The notes: generated by a model not told the origin, from the letters alone. A DNA stretch of 24,154 nt from CAYXWM01 sp964468805 (GCA_964468805.1 CAYXWM010000046.1:1-24154); one strand, 5' to 3'; positions 1-7,414 are shown, counted from the first letter of the stretch. A program made the numbers and translations.

Positions 1-13
1 ATAAGGAGCATTT

Positions 14-478
14 ATGTTAGCCTGTAGAATAGATGAAAGCCAAGTTAAAGATTTTATGAACAAGCTGTTAAAGGAATCGGTGTTTGATGATTTTCAGGTT
101 CGGGGTATAGAGTTAACAAGTTATACTCGGTTCGAAATATCCGGTGCTGTTCAAAAGGAATACTTTGAGGAAACCGGGTTGAGAAGATATTGTACTTGGG
201 AAGAGTTAAGACCGGTTGTGTTTTTTTTGATAAAGAGTTATAAGCGACCCAAATCTTTGAAAATTATATTTTCCCTAGCCGGCACGGACCTTGAAAAAAT
301 CCATCCAAACGCCACCGCCTGTTTTCTGAATATTTTATATGAAGGAAACCAAATTCAATTTACCGCAACCGCCACGGAAAAAAGCTTTTCCATGGATAAA
401 ACCGTGGAAATACGCTGGTCGGAATATATAAAAGAGTTTTTTAACAAGAATAATATTTTTATTAGCACTCTTGATTAA
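14..478 (+). CDS. DUF5721-like hypothetical protein
   Basis: A complete 154-residue protein of unknown function. It resembles the short clostridial DUF5721 proteins: an N-terminal stretch with the pattern VKDFMNKLL...FDDF, then E(L/I)RPxxFxLIK near residues 65-75 and a beta-rich second half. It has no signal peptide, membrane segment or catalytic motif that I can name. An AAGGAG site at 3-8 lies 5 nt before the ATG, so the start is well supported although the upstream gene is outside the window. Its last five codons and stop overlap the left arm and spacer of a CIRCE operator (462-488), so the 3' end of the gene is also regulatory DNA for htpG. The family name is from memory of family patterns; the function is unknown. 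Confidence 0.7.
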   Translation: MLACRIDESQVKDFMNKLLKESVFDDFQVRGIELTSYTRFEISGAVQKEYFEETGLRRYCTWEELRPVVFFLIKSYKRPKSLKIIFSLAGTDLEKIHPNATACFLNILYEGNQIQFTATATEKSFSMDKTVEIRWSEYIKEFFNKNNIFISTLD

Positions 479-488
479 TGAGTGCTAA
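462..488 (+). promoter_or_regulatory. CIRCE operator (HrcA binding site)
   Basis: A perfect TTAGCACTC-N9-GAGTGCTAA inverted repeat, which is the CIRCE consensus recognised by the heat-shock repressor HrcA. The left arm is inside the final codons of the upstream gene. It ends 7 bp before the -35 box of the htpG promoter, so htpG is inferred to be HrcA-controlled. Confidence 0.95.
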
Positions 489-495
489 AATCCTC

Positions 496-524
496 TTGAC
501 TTTTGGTTTGAACCTTATTATACT
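496..524 (+). promoter_or_regulatory. SigA-type promoter of htpG
   Basis: TTGACT (496-501) and TATACT (519-524) are separated by exactly 17 bp, close to the vegetative consensus. Transcription would begin near 531, giving a leader of about 160 nt before the htpG start. The CIRCE site lies directly upstream of the -35 box rather than downstream of the start site. Confidence 0.8.
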
Positions 525-567
525 GATTTTGTTAAATTTAATGCGAGCATTAAAAACATTGGCCGTA

Positions 568-642
568 AAACTCCCTACAAAATAATAAAGTCTTTTTGAA
601 GGGAGTTTGAGGGAAACTTTTTCTCCGGAAAAAGCTTCCCTC
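568..642 (+). other. tandem hairpins in the htpG leader
   Basis: Two adjoining stem-loops lie between the htpG promoter and gene. The first pairs 568-576 with 600-608 (9 bp, 23-nt loop). The second pairs 609-615 with 636-642 and 617-622 with 629-634 around one mismatch and a 6-nt loop. Neither is followed by a T-run, so they are not obvious terminators. CTCCC at 571-575 is also complementary to GGGAG of the htpG ribosome binding site (682-686), so alternative pairing is possible. Confidence 0.55.
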
Positions 643-694
643 AAGGTCTTACTCTTTTAAATTTATTTACAAACCACACACGGGAGGTATGACT

Positions 695-2593
695 GTGGAA
701 AAAGGCAACTTATCCATTAACTCTGACAATATCTTACCAATTATAAAAAAATGGCTGTATTCCGATACCGATATATTTTTGAGAGAATTGGTATCCAATG
801 CAACCGACGCTATTACAAAACTGAAAGTTTTGCAAGGCGATGAAAACAAAAAATTCGAAATACGCGTTATCCTGGACAAGGAAAACAGCATAATTAAAGT
901 AACCGACAACGGCATCGGTATGACAGCCGATGAAATTAAAAAATATATAAACGAAATAGCCTTTTCCGGTGCAAATGAATTCGTAAATAAATATGCAGAC
1001 CAAAACAGTACAGCCGGAGAAATTATCGGGCATTTCGGTTTGGGTTTCTATTCCACATTTATGGTGGCGGATAAGGTTCAAATAGACTCTTTGTCCTATG
1101 TTGAAGGAGCAAAAGCCGCTCGTTGGATTTGTGAAGGCGGCGTGGAATTTGAATTATATGATTCCGATAAAGACAGCGTAGGTACAACCATCACTTTGTA
1201 CGTAGGCGAACACGGCAAGGAATTTTTGGACGAATACAAACTCAGCAATATTTTAAGAAAATATTGCAGCTTTATGCCTGTGGAGATATACTTCGAAACC
1301 GTTAAACCGGCGAAAGAAGACGACGCGGCAGAGGCGAAGGACGATATTATTGATCTGCCCGAAGCCGGAGAAACCGAAGCCAAAGAAGAAGAAAAAGAAA
1401 TCCCCATCAACGACCCCAATCCTCTTTGGATTAAACAGGCAAAGGACTGTACAGACGAAGAATACAAAGCCTTTTATCAAAAGGTATTCATGGACTTTAA
1501 CGAGCCTTTGTTCTGGATACATCTGAACATGGACTATCCTTTCAGACTGAAAGGTATACTTTACTTCCCGAAACTCAAACATGAGTTGGAGTCCATAGAG
1601 GGTCAAGTTAAGCTGTTTAACAACCAAGTATTCATAGCCGATAATATAAAAGAAGTAATCCCGGAATTTTTACTGTTGCTTAAAGGTGCCTTGGACTGCC
1701 CTGATTTACCCCTTAACGTTTCCCGCAGCTTCCTGCAAAACGACCAATACGTAACCAAATTATCCGGTTATATTACCAAAAAAGTAGCGGACAAGTTAAA
1801 CTCCTTATTTAACAAAGACCGTGAAAGCTTTAACGGTTACTGGGACGACATTGCACCCTTTATTAAATACGGCTGTATTAAAGACCGTGATTTCTATGAT
1901 AAAATTAAGGACAGCGTTCTTTACAAAACCACAGCCGGAGATTACGCAACTCTTCCCGAATTCCTTGAACGCAACAAAGAAAAAACCGACAAAACCGTAT
2001 TCTACGTATCCAACGAACAACAACAGGCACAGTATATTTCCATGTTTAAGGACAACGGCCTTGAAGCCACAGTACTTACAACCAAGCTGGACAATCCCTT
2101 TATTTCCTACATCGAATCCTACGAAATGGGTAAAGCCGGTGCCCAATTTAAACGCATAGACGCCGACATTACCGGTGCCTTGAAGGACGATCAAGAAAGC
2201 CAAGTTGATGCGGAAAAAATGCAGGAATTGTTCCGTACGGTGCTTGAAAAGGATAATCTTAACGTAAAGACCGAAAATCTCAAATCCGATAAGGTTTGTG
2301 CCATAATCCTACTTTCCGAACAAGCTCGTCGTATGCAGGAAATGAGCATTATGTTCGGCAATATGGATAATATGTTTGCCGGCGAAGAAAGCTTGGTATT
2401 GAACGCAAACAATAAGCTGGTAAAAACCTTGGCTGAAATCAAGGATGATACCCAACGTACTGACGACATTAAGCTTATATGCGAACAAATTTATGACCTT
2501 GCAATGTTAAGCCACAAACCCCTTGATGCGGAATCCATGACGAAGTTTATGGAACGCAGTAACTTGATTTTGGAAAGACTTGCAGTGGGTTGA
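695..2593 (+). CDS. htpG: molecular chaperone HtpG (Hsp90)
   Basis: Bacterial Hsp90, a dimeric cytosolic ATP-dependent chaperone. The GHKL ATPase motifs are visible in the first 125 residues: LRELVSNATDA with the catalytic Glu and the nucleotide-contacting Asn, DNGIGMT, and GHFGLGFYS. The middle domain and the C-terminal dimerisation region follow, and total length (632) is normal for HtpG. I use GTG at 695 because GGGAGG (682-687) is 7 nt before it; the in-frame ATG at 689 is only 1 nt from that site and cannot use it. The protein then starts MEKGNLSIN, as is usual for clostridial HtpG. A strongly acidic Glu/Asp/Ala-rich stretch of about 35 residues (around 205-239) sits between the N-terminal and middle domains. 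CIRCE and a strong promoter lie upstream and a terminator follows. Confidence 0.95.
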   Translation: MEKGNLSINSDNILPIIKKWLYSDTDIFLRELVSNATDAITKLKVLQGDENKKFEIRVILDKENSIIKVTDNGIGMTADEIKKYINEIAFSGANEFVNKYADQNSTAGEIIGHFGLGFYSTFMVADKVQIDSLSYVEGAKAARWICEGGVEFELYDSDKDSVGTTITLYVGEHGKEFLDEYKLSNILRKYCSFMPVEIYFETVKPAKEDDAAEAKDDIIDLPEAGETEAKEEEKEIPINDPNPLWIKQAKDCTDEEYKAFYQKVFMDFNEPLFWIHLNMDYPFRLKGILYFPKLKHELESIEGQVKLFNNQVFIADNIKEVIPEFLLLLKGALDCPDLPLNVSRSFLQNDQYVTKLSGYITKKVADKLNSLFNKDRESFNGYWDDIAPFIKYGCIKDRDFYDKIKDSVLYKTTAGDYATLPEFLERNKEKTDKTVFYVSNEQQQAQYISMFKDNGLEATVLTTKLDNPFISYIESYEMGKAGAQFKRIDADITGALKDDQESQVDAEKMQELFRTVLEKDNLNVKTENLKSDKVCAIILLSEQARRMQEMSIMFGNMDNMFAGEESLVLNANNKLVKTLAEIKDDTQRTDDIKLICEQIYDLAMLSHKPLDAESMTKFMERSNLILERLAVG

Positions 2594-2624
2594 TAGCCTG
2601 CCGCTTTATTACTTAATAATTTTT

Positions 2625-2660
2625 AAACGGCAGAAGCTTATGTTTCTGCCGTTTTATTTA
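2625..2660 (+). terminator. Rho-independent terminator of htpG
   Basis: An 11-bp perfect stem (2625-2635 with 2644-2654), an 8-nt loop and a T-rich tail (TTTTATTT). It lies 32 bp after the htpG stop and ends the htpG transcription unit. Confidence 0.85.
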
Positions 2661-2691
2661 GCCGTTAAATTTCTAACCGGGAGAAGTATAT

Positions 2692-3234
2692 ATGATAAAA
2701 GGATTAATTATAATTGATGTGCAAAATGATTATTTTAAGGGCGGCAAATGTGAATTGTTTCAGCCGGAAAAGGCTTTGGGCAATATCGAAAAAGTATTGA
2801 ATATGTTTAGAAAAGAAAACCTGCCTGTAATTCATGTACAGCATGTTAATATTCGTGAAGGCGCTACTTTCTTCTTGCCTGATACCCACGGGGTTTTAAT
2901 TCACGAAAATTTAACCCCCATTGACAATGAACTTTTGATAATAAAGCACGCTCCAAACAGTTTTTTGGGAACAAATTTATTGGCTGAAATAAAAGAAGCC
3001 GGTTTGACGGAAGTAGTTATTTGCGGAATGATGAGCCATATGTGCATAGACACCACAACAAGAGCTTGTATGGATTACGGAATAAAGGTCACTTTGTTAG
3101 AAGATGCCTGTGCTACAAAAGACCTTTCATTTAACGGGCAAATACATCCCGCCGAAACGGTTCACAGTGTATTTATGGCATCATTAAACGGAATGTTTGC
3201 ACAAGTAATACGCACAAATGAGTTGATGGTTTAA
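2692..3234 (+). CDS. isochorismatase-family cysteine hydrolase
   Basis: A 180-residue cytosolic alpha/beta hydrolase of the isochorismatase-like superfamily, which includes nicotinamidases, carbamoylsarcosine- and streptothricin-hydrolase-like amidases. The catalytic triad is visible as Asp9 in LIIIDVQNDY, Lys85 in IIKHAPNSF and nucleophile Cys118 in GMMSHMCID, with the GMMSHMC...TTRACMDYG signature typical of the streptothricin-hydrolase/YcaC-like branch. The presence of the Cys separates it from true isochorismatase, so an amide or nitrile-type C-N bond substrate is likely; the actual substrate cannot be read from sequence. GGGAGAAG ends 5 nt before the ATG. It follows the htpG terminator, and I saw no clear promoter of its own. 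Confidence 0.9.
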   Translation: MIKGLIIIDVQNDYFKGGKCELFQPEKALGNIEKVLNMFRKENLPVIHVQHVNIREGATFFLPDTHGVLIHENLTPIDNELLIIKHAPNSFLGTNLLAEIKEAGLTEVVICGMMSHMCIDTTTRACMDYGIKVTLLEDACATKDLSFNGQIHPAETVHSVFMASLNGMFAQVIRTNELMV

Positions 3235-3243
3235 TGGGGCAAT

Positions 3244-3291
3244 CCATTTTAATTGATATATGGTTGACCTTAAACCAATTTGAGAAAATGG
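3244..3291 (+). other. hairpin after the cysteine hydrolase gene
   Basis: CCATTTT (3244-3250) pairs with AAAATGG (3285-3291), and TGGTT (3261-3265) with AACCA (3273-3277). It begins 9 bp after the stop codon. There is no T-run, so it could protect the mRNA 3' end or be a weak terminator. Confidence 0.4.
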
Positions 3292-3341
3292 GTCAGAAAT
3301 ATGTTAAAGTTCCGCTCATACGGTAAATAAACATAAAAAAA

Positions 3342-3456
3342 CCTGTTTAAAACCTCAAACTACGTCTTTTAGTCAGATTTATCTTCTGTATCGCCGCCAT
3401 CTTCGGTGGCTGATATATCTTACGTAAAATTAATTATGTAGGAGGTTTTAAACAGG
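3342..3456 (-). other. 115-nt rod-like inverted repeat ending in T7 on the minus strand
   Basis: The ends are a perfect 15-bp inverted repeat (3342-3356 and 3442-3456). Inside are further nested arms: an imperfect AGATTTATC/GATATATCT pair, TACGT/ACGTA, and a central GCCGCC-ATCTTC-GGTGGC hairpin. On the minus strand the structure is followed at once by seven Ts (3335-3341), directly downstream of ymaF. It may be an elaborate ymaF terminator, a small structured RNA, or a miniature mobile element. Confidence 0.5.
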
Positions 3457-3486
3457 CTGTTATTTTATTCGGCTGTTAATCAACTA

Positions 3487-3903
3487 TTAATCACCGATAG
3501 GGTTTTCAATAAGTGTGGCAAATTGAAACTCATGGCGATGTTCGTCGCTTACTGTAGTTTGTCCGACTACATAGTGAATGTGTCTGCCATTGCCTACGCA
3601 AATTGCCGGACCTGTTTTGTCTGCAACAATATGAAAATGGTCTTCATAAAAATCTGTATTGCCTTCAAGAACATGGTAATGATTTTTGTAGCATGAATAT
3701 ATTTCTTGTCCGGTTACGCCTGCGAAACGATGATTATGAGGATCTTCACGTCTTTCGGCTATTTTTACGCTACCCAAATATTCATGGGTATGTCTTTGTT
3801 TATGACAATGACCGGCAGCAACAGCTTCTTCACCAACTTGTTGATCTTGAGTTTGAGCAAATTTTCCATAGATGTCCTCAATGATTTCTTGTTTGTTTCT
3901 CAT
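3487..3903 (-). CDS. ymaF: YmaF family protein
   Basis: A 138-residue soluble, very His-rich protein matching the YmaF family of Firmicutes. The recognisable blocks are HCHKQRHTHEYLG, DPHNHRFAGVTG, a central NHYH, TDFYEDHFHIVADKTGPAI, GRHIHYVVG and the C-terminal FATLIENPI. The regularly spaced HxH and NHxH motifs suggest repeated beta units and possible metal binding, but the family's role is not established. I start at 3903 because AGGAGGTGA lies just upstream (AGGAGG at 3915-3920 on this strand); an in-frame upstream ATG at 3939 would place that site inside the coding sequence. It is convergent with the cysteine hydrolase gene, and the large hairpin at 3342-3456 lies downstream. Confidence 0.85.
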   Translation of the reverse strand: MRNKQEIIEDIYGKFAQTQDQQVGEEAVAAGHCHKQRHTHEYLGSVKIAERREDPHNHRFAGVTGQEIYSCYKNHYHVLEGNTDFYEDHFHIVADKTGPAICVGNGRHIHYVVGQTTVSDEHRHEFQFATLIENPIGD

Positions 3904-4168
3904 TATATATCTCACCTCCTTCTCTAATATACTATGCAAGCTTAAAATTTGTGTGACAAGCTATGGCTTAACTTTGTATTCAATATAAACGCAGGGAGTA
4001 ATGATCCGGATTCGGTGTTTTTCTGTTTCAACTACAGTTTGTACACAATTTGAGCAATTTTTGTTTAAAAGTATAGATTCAGTCAATTTTTGCTGCGGCA
4101 TTTAGAAATTTTTGGTGAAAGTTATACTAATTTACAATTACATTATTATTAACGATACATAAAAAGCA

Positions 4169-4197
4169 TTGACAGTATCTGATAATTTGCATATTAT
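4169..4197 (+). promoter_or_regulatory. consensus promoter of the VanW gene
   Basis: TTGACA (4169-4174), a 17-bp spacer and TATTAT (4192-4197). The expected transcript start near 4204 is only a base or two before the AAGGAGGG site and about 14 nt before ATG 4218, so the leader is extremely short. The rest of 3904-4168 is AT-rich, and I see nothing else in it. Confidence 0.8.
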
Positions 4198-4217
4198 TAA
4201 TGGTAAGGAGGGATAAT

Positions 4218-5186
4218 ATGTTAGCTTCAGGTGCTTATGCACTTACTGCATTAATGGCGGTACAACCAATACCGGCTGCCACAACCACTCAAACAGCTCA
4301 GGTGCTGTATCAGCAACCACCCACCATGACAGACCCTATTTATCAAGAATTTATTACAGACGATACAGTTAATAACACAGAAGAAACGCCCATAGAAACT
4401 CCCGTAGAAACTCCCTATTTACCCGAACAATCTTATACAGATACAGACTTACCCCTTATTCCCGAGGCACCCCCGGTAATTAAACCGGTTCAAACCCCAA
4501 CTCAAGCTAACGATGTAGGGAAAACCTTAGAGTACGTCAGTATTCGAGAAACACCGTCTGTGGCAGGGAAAATAATCCGAAAGTTGCCCAAAGGCACTGC
4601 GGTTAAAATTATAGACGCTGTGGGAGCTTATTATAAAGTTCAAGAACCGGATATGGTCGGTTACATATACAAAGACCAAATAAAGACCGAATATGTTAAA
4701 CCCTTGGGCTATGATTTAAGTAAAGCAAAGGTTTTGGCAACCTACACCACCAAGTTCTCCAAGGGCGATATAAACCGCAACCACAACATGGAAAAGGCGG
4801 CCGTATCAGCCTCGGGCTTATTAAAAGCCGGCGAAACTTTTTCTTATTTAAAACGCGTGGGACGTGCCGGAAAGGCTGACGGATATTTACCGGCAGGCGT
4901 TATTTCCGGAGGAAAATTGGTTACCGGTTACGGCGGAGGTATATGCCAGCCCTCATCTACTCTTTACGCCGCTTTATTGCAAGATAAAACCAAGAAACTT
5001 ACAGTCATCGAACGTCATGCTCACTCATTAAAGGTGGGTTATGTACCGAAAGGAATGGATGCAACGGTTTCCAATCCCTCCGCCGATTTCCGATTCCGCA
5101 ACGATACCGGCTCGGATATTTACGTTGACGTGGTGACTAACGCATATAAAGGAACAGTAACAGCTACATACTATGTCTTGGGCTAG
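4218..5186 (+). CDS. secreted SH3-VanW domain protein
   Basis: A 322-residue probable surface or secreted protein. Residues 1-20 are a hydrophobic, Ala-rich export signal; residues 25-96 are a Pro/Thr/Glu-rich linker with repeated ETPxETP; residues 100-156 look like a bacterial SH3 domain (VSIRETPSVAGKIIRKLPKG...); residues 170-322 are a VanW domain with FSYxxxxG and the hallmark GYGGGICQPSSTLY. VanW proteins occur beside vancomycin-resistance genes but are common in clostridia as wall-associated proteins of unknown activity. ATG 4218 is chosen because AGGAGG (4206-4211) is 6 nt before it and because the promoter's start site excludes the in-frame ATG at 4200. The chosen start leaves the signal without the usual basic N-region (the excluded extension holds two Arg), which is odd. 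Confidence 0.85.
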   Translation: MLASGAYALTALMAVQPIPAATTTQTAQVLYQQPPTMTDPIYQEFITDDTVNNTEETPIETPVETPYLPEQSYTDTDLPLIPEAPPVIKPVQTPTQANDVGKTLEYVSIRETPSVAGKIIRKLPKGTAVKIIDAVGAYYKVQEPDMVGYIYKDQIKTEYVKPLGYDLSKAKVLATYTTKFSKGDINRNHNMEKAAVSASGLLKAGETFSYLKRVGRAGKADGYLPAGVISGGKLVTGYGGGICQPSSTLYAALLQDKTKKLTVIERHAHSLKVGYVPKGMDATVSNPSADFRFRNDTGSDIYVDVVTNAYKGTVTATYYVLG

Positions 5187-5265
5187 AGAAATAAAATACA
5201 TATAATTCCGATAAAAACATAATATAGTATGTGTCCGAGAAAAAAACATAAATATAAAACGCACA

Positions 5266-5297
5266 GAGGAATTTTTCATAACCCCGGAAAATTCCTC
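5266..5297 (+). terminator. hairpin behind the VanW gene
   Basis: A 10-bp perfect stem GAGGAATTTT/AAAATTCCTC around a 12-nt loop, 80 bp after the VanW stop. The tail (TCTCCTTT) is only moderately T-rich. It could terminate the VanW transcript or be part of a leader for the next gene. Confidence 0.5.
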
Positions 5298-5306
5298 TCT
5301 CCTTTA

Positions 5307-5346
5307 GGGTCGGCGTAAACCGCCCCGGAGCGATTACTGCCGTCCC
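5307..5346 (+). other. GC-rich structured leader of the transglycosylase gene
   Basis: GGGTCGGC (5307-5314) pairs with GCCGTCCC (5339-5346) around one T-T mismatch, and it encloses a short CGC/GCG hairpin. It is much richer in GC than its surroundings and ends just before the AAGGAAAGGTGA ribosome binding site at about 5353. I could not match it to a known riboswitch. Confidence 0.4.
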
Positions 5347-5367
5347 AATTCAAGGAAAGGTGAAATA

Positions 5368-5991
5368 ATGAATATTTCTGTTGAAAGTATTTACAATGAC
5401 ATAATCACCAATCTTCAAGCAAATTTAACCATTCCCACATATTTTGACAGAGTACCGTCCCGAACAACGGGCGGAGATTTGCAAACCGATCAAGATACCA
5501 AAAGTTTTTCTGATGTTCTGACGGATTATATCAAGGCTAACCCGGCTTTACAGGCAGAAAAAATCGATTCTGACCTGCCGGAAATGATAGAGAATGCCAT
5601 AAGCAAGGCTTCCTCCAAATATAACATAGATCCGGCTTTGATAAAGGCGGTTATTAAGCAGGAGAGTAACTTCAATCCCAATGCAAAATCTCATGCCGGT
5701 GCCATGGGACTGATGCAGCTTATGCCGGGAACGGCAAAATATCTGGGTGTTGATAATCCCTATAACCCTGAAGAAAATATTGCCGGCGGAACAAAGTACT
5801 TAAAAGAAATGCTGGATAAATTCGGGCAAAACACAAGCCTTGCGTTGGCGGCATACAACGCCGGGCCCGGAGCGGTAAAACAATACGGCGGAATACCTCC
5901 GTATAAAGAAACACAAAATTACGTTCCCAAAGTAATGGCGTATAAGGAGCAATATATGCTGGAACAGTATGCCAACGCTAAAAAGAAATAA
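5368..5991 (+). CDS. lytic transglycosylase (SLT domain)
   Basis: A 207-residue peptidoglycan lytic transglycosylase of the Slt70-like/GH23 type, which cleaves the MurNAc-GlcNAc bond to give 1,6-anhydro ends. Residues 1-70 are a variable, partly helical N-terminal part; the catalytic domain runs from about 72 to 195. Signature motifs are IKQESNFNP with catalytic Glu99, GAMGLMQLMPGTA, NPEENI, and LAAYNAGPGAV followed by PPYKETQNYVPKV. No signal peptide or membrane anchor is visible, as in several clostridial flagellar or phage-type transglycosylases, so the route to the wall is unclear. An AAGGAAAGGTGA site precedes the ATG. A structured GC-rich leader lies upstream and a strong bidirectional terminator follows. 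Confidence 0.93.
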   Translation: MNISVESIYNDIITNLQANLTIPTYFDRVPSRTTGGDLQTDQDTKSFSDVLTDYIKANPALQAEKIDSDLPEMIENAISKASSKYNIDPALIKAVIKQESNFNPNAKSHAGAMGLMQLMPGTAKYLGVDNPYNPEENIAGGTKYLKEMLDKFGQNTSLALAAYNAGPGAVKQYGGIPPYKETQNYVPKVMAYKEQYMLEQYANAKKK

Positions 5992-6030
5992 TTAAATTTA
6001 TCTTGGGTGTAAATAACCTAATTGAATATA

Positions 6031-6068
6031 AAAAAGTAGGGGCGACTAAATTCGCCCCTACTTTTTTT
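6031..6068. terminator. bidirectional terminator between slt and rlmH
   Basis: A 15-bp perfect stem (6031-6045 with 6052-6066), with loop CTAAAT, flanked by an A-run on one side and a T-run on the other. It therefore serves the plus-strand transglycosylase gene and the minus-strand walJ-rlmH operon. Confidence 0.93.
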
Positions 6069-6139
6069 AAAACCTGCTAAAACAATTTATTTAATTTAAA
6101 GTAGAGTTTCTGTAAATTTTTTTATAAATAGATAAATTA

Positions 6140-6616
6140 TTATTTATGATAGGGCAGATTATTGATTATGGAAAAAGCTCTGTAGATTTGTTCCAAGAGC
6201 ATTACTCTCATCAGTTGGTGAGGAAAGGTCATGGGCGAAAAGCTTAGGGAAAAGTTGGCTCTCTTTAAAACATCTTCATGCAGACCCAAACTGCCTCCTA
6301 TAATAAAGGCAATATTGCTACTTCGGGTAAGAGTATCTTGGATAAAAGAAGCCAAGCCCTCGGAACTTAAAGATTTGCCCTTTATGTCCAAAGCTATAAC
6401 AAAATCCGTATCCGAAATTTTGTCCAGAATACGCTTGCCTTCGGTTTGTTTAATTTTGGTCATTAAGGCATCGCTTAAATTTTGCGGTGCCTTTTCATGT
6501 TGCAAAGAAAAAATTTCCGGTTTGGAAAAATGCCGCAGGCGTTTTAAATACTCGGCTATGGCGTCTGACAAATACTTTTCTTTTATTGAACCTATGGCTA
6601 TGATTTTTATGTTCAT
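6140..6616 (-). CDS. rlmH: 23S rRNA (pseudouridine1915-N3)-methyltransferase
   Basis: RlmH, a small SPOUT-class knotted methyltransferase that uses SAM to methylate pseudouridine 1915 in helix 69 of 23S rRNA on assembled ribosomes. Its 158 residues match the family length. Visible are the N-terminal MNIKIIAIGSIKEKYL, ALDIKGKSLSSE, the SAM-binding knot FIIGGSLGLHEDVLKRA, and the C-terminal FSPMTFPHQLMRVMLLEQIYRAFSIINNLPYHK-type tail with the conserved YHK end. It starts 3 nt after the walJ stop and has no clear ribosome binding site of its own, which suggests translational coupling. walJ and rlmH also lie close together in Bacillus and relatives, so the pairing is conserved. Confidence 0.96.
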   Translation of the reverse strand: MNIKIIAIGSIKEKYLSDAIAEYLKRLRHFSKPEIFSLQHEKAPQNLSDALMTKIKQTEGKRILDKISDTDFVIALDIKGKSLSSEGLASFIQDTLTRSSNIAFIIGGSLGLHEDVLKRANFSLSFSPMTFPHQLMRVMLLEQIYRAFSIINNLPYHK

Positions 6617-6619
6617 TTT

Positions 6620-7414
6620 CTATAAATTAACCGGCTCGCTTACAGTTCCTCTTAAAGCGATTTGCAGTTTTAAATCCTTTCCCACATTGATTTTATTGGA
6701 AGATAAAATGCTTGAAACTGTGTTTAGGGCGATTAAGGGTCTATTGTTTTCTTCGCTTAGATGCCCCAAATAAACGTGTTTCAACCGGTTGCACATTACC
6801 TCCGAAAGTAACATACCTGTTGCCGCGTTGGATAAATGACCCATTTTGCTTAAAACTCTCTGTTTCAAAGCCAAGGGATAGGGACCGTTTTTAAGCATTT
6901 CCTCATCGTGGTTGCTTTCTATAAGGATAAGGTCACTTCCCGAGATATGATGTTTAACCTCGTCTGTGACGAAACCTATGTCTGTTGCCACGGAAATTTT
7001 ATGTGCCTTATGCTTTATCACATATCCCACCGGTTCGGCACCGTCATGTAAAACGGAAAAGGGCATAATTTTCATGTCCTTAACCTCTGTTTCCTGTTCC
7101 GGTTCCAGGATTTTGCGGTTTTTTTCCGCTATTTTGCCTATGGTGCTGTGCCTTTCGAAGAAACGCCAAGTTTTAGGGGTTGCGTATATGGGTATATCAA
7201 AACGTCGGGACATAACTCCCAAACCTTGAATATGGTCGGAATGTTCATGGGTTACGAAAATGGCATCAAGGTTCTCCGCCTTTACCGCCAGAGAATTTAA
7301 CCCTGCTTCTATTTTTCTGCCGCTGAGACCGGCATCTATTAAGATATGAGTATTTTCCGCTCCTATGTAAATACAATTGCCGTTGGAACCGCTGGCAATG
7401 GGACAAAATTTCAT
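6620..7414 (-). CDS. walJ: WalJ/YycJ MBL-fold metallohydrolase
   Basis: A 264-residue cytosolic metallo-beta-lactamase-fold protein of the YycJ/WalJ group, the nuclease-like hydrolase found behind the walRK two-component genes of Firmicutes. It opens with the family pattern MKFCPIASGSNGNCIYI; the metal-binding motif THEHSDH is at about 55-61, with further ligands suggested by VLHDGAEPVGY, ATDIG and GHLS. In Bacillus the protein has been linked to coordinating cell division or wall metabolism with DNA replication. The start has only a weak AGCAGG-like site. It heads a two-gene operon with rlmH; the promoter is at 7486-7514. No walRK genes lie in this window. Confidence 0.9.
   Translation of the reverse strand: MKFCPIASGSNGNCIYIGAENTHILIDAGLSGRKIEAGLNSLAVKAENLDAIFVTHEHSDHIQGLGVMSRRFDIPIYATPKTWRFFERHSTIGKIAEKNRKILEPEQETEVKDMKIMPFSVLHDGAEPVGYVIKHKAHKISVATDIGFVTDEVKHHISGSDLILIESNHDEEMLKNGPYPLALKQRVLSKMGHLSNAATGMLLSEVMCNRLKHVYLGHLSEENNRPLIALNTVSSILSSNKINVGKDLKLQIALRGTVSEPVNL

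Noticed and set aside
1821..2159. Plus-strand 112-codon frame within htpG
   Set aside because: Out-of-frame shadow of a well-conserved gene, with Thr/Pro/Asn-biased composition and no ribosome binding site. The minus-strand frames inside htpG are rejected for the same reason.
5187..5367. c-di-AMP (ydaO) or c-di-GMP riboswitch
   Set aside because: Short matches such as CGCACAG and CCCGGAG occur, but the remaining conserved blocks are missing or in the wrong order.
6231..7229. Plus-strand frames across rlmH and walJ
   Set aside because: Antisense shadows of two clearly identified genes.
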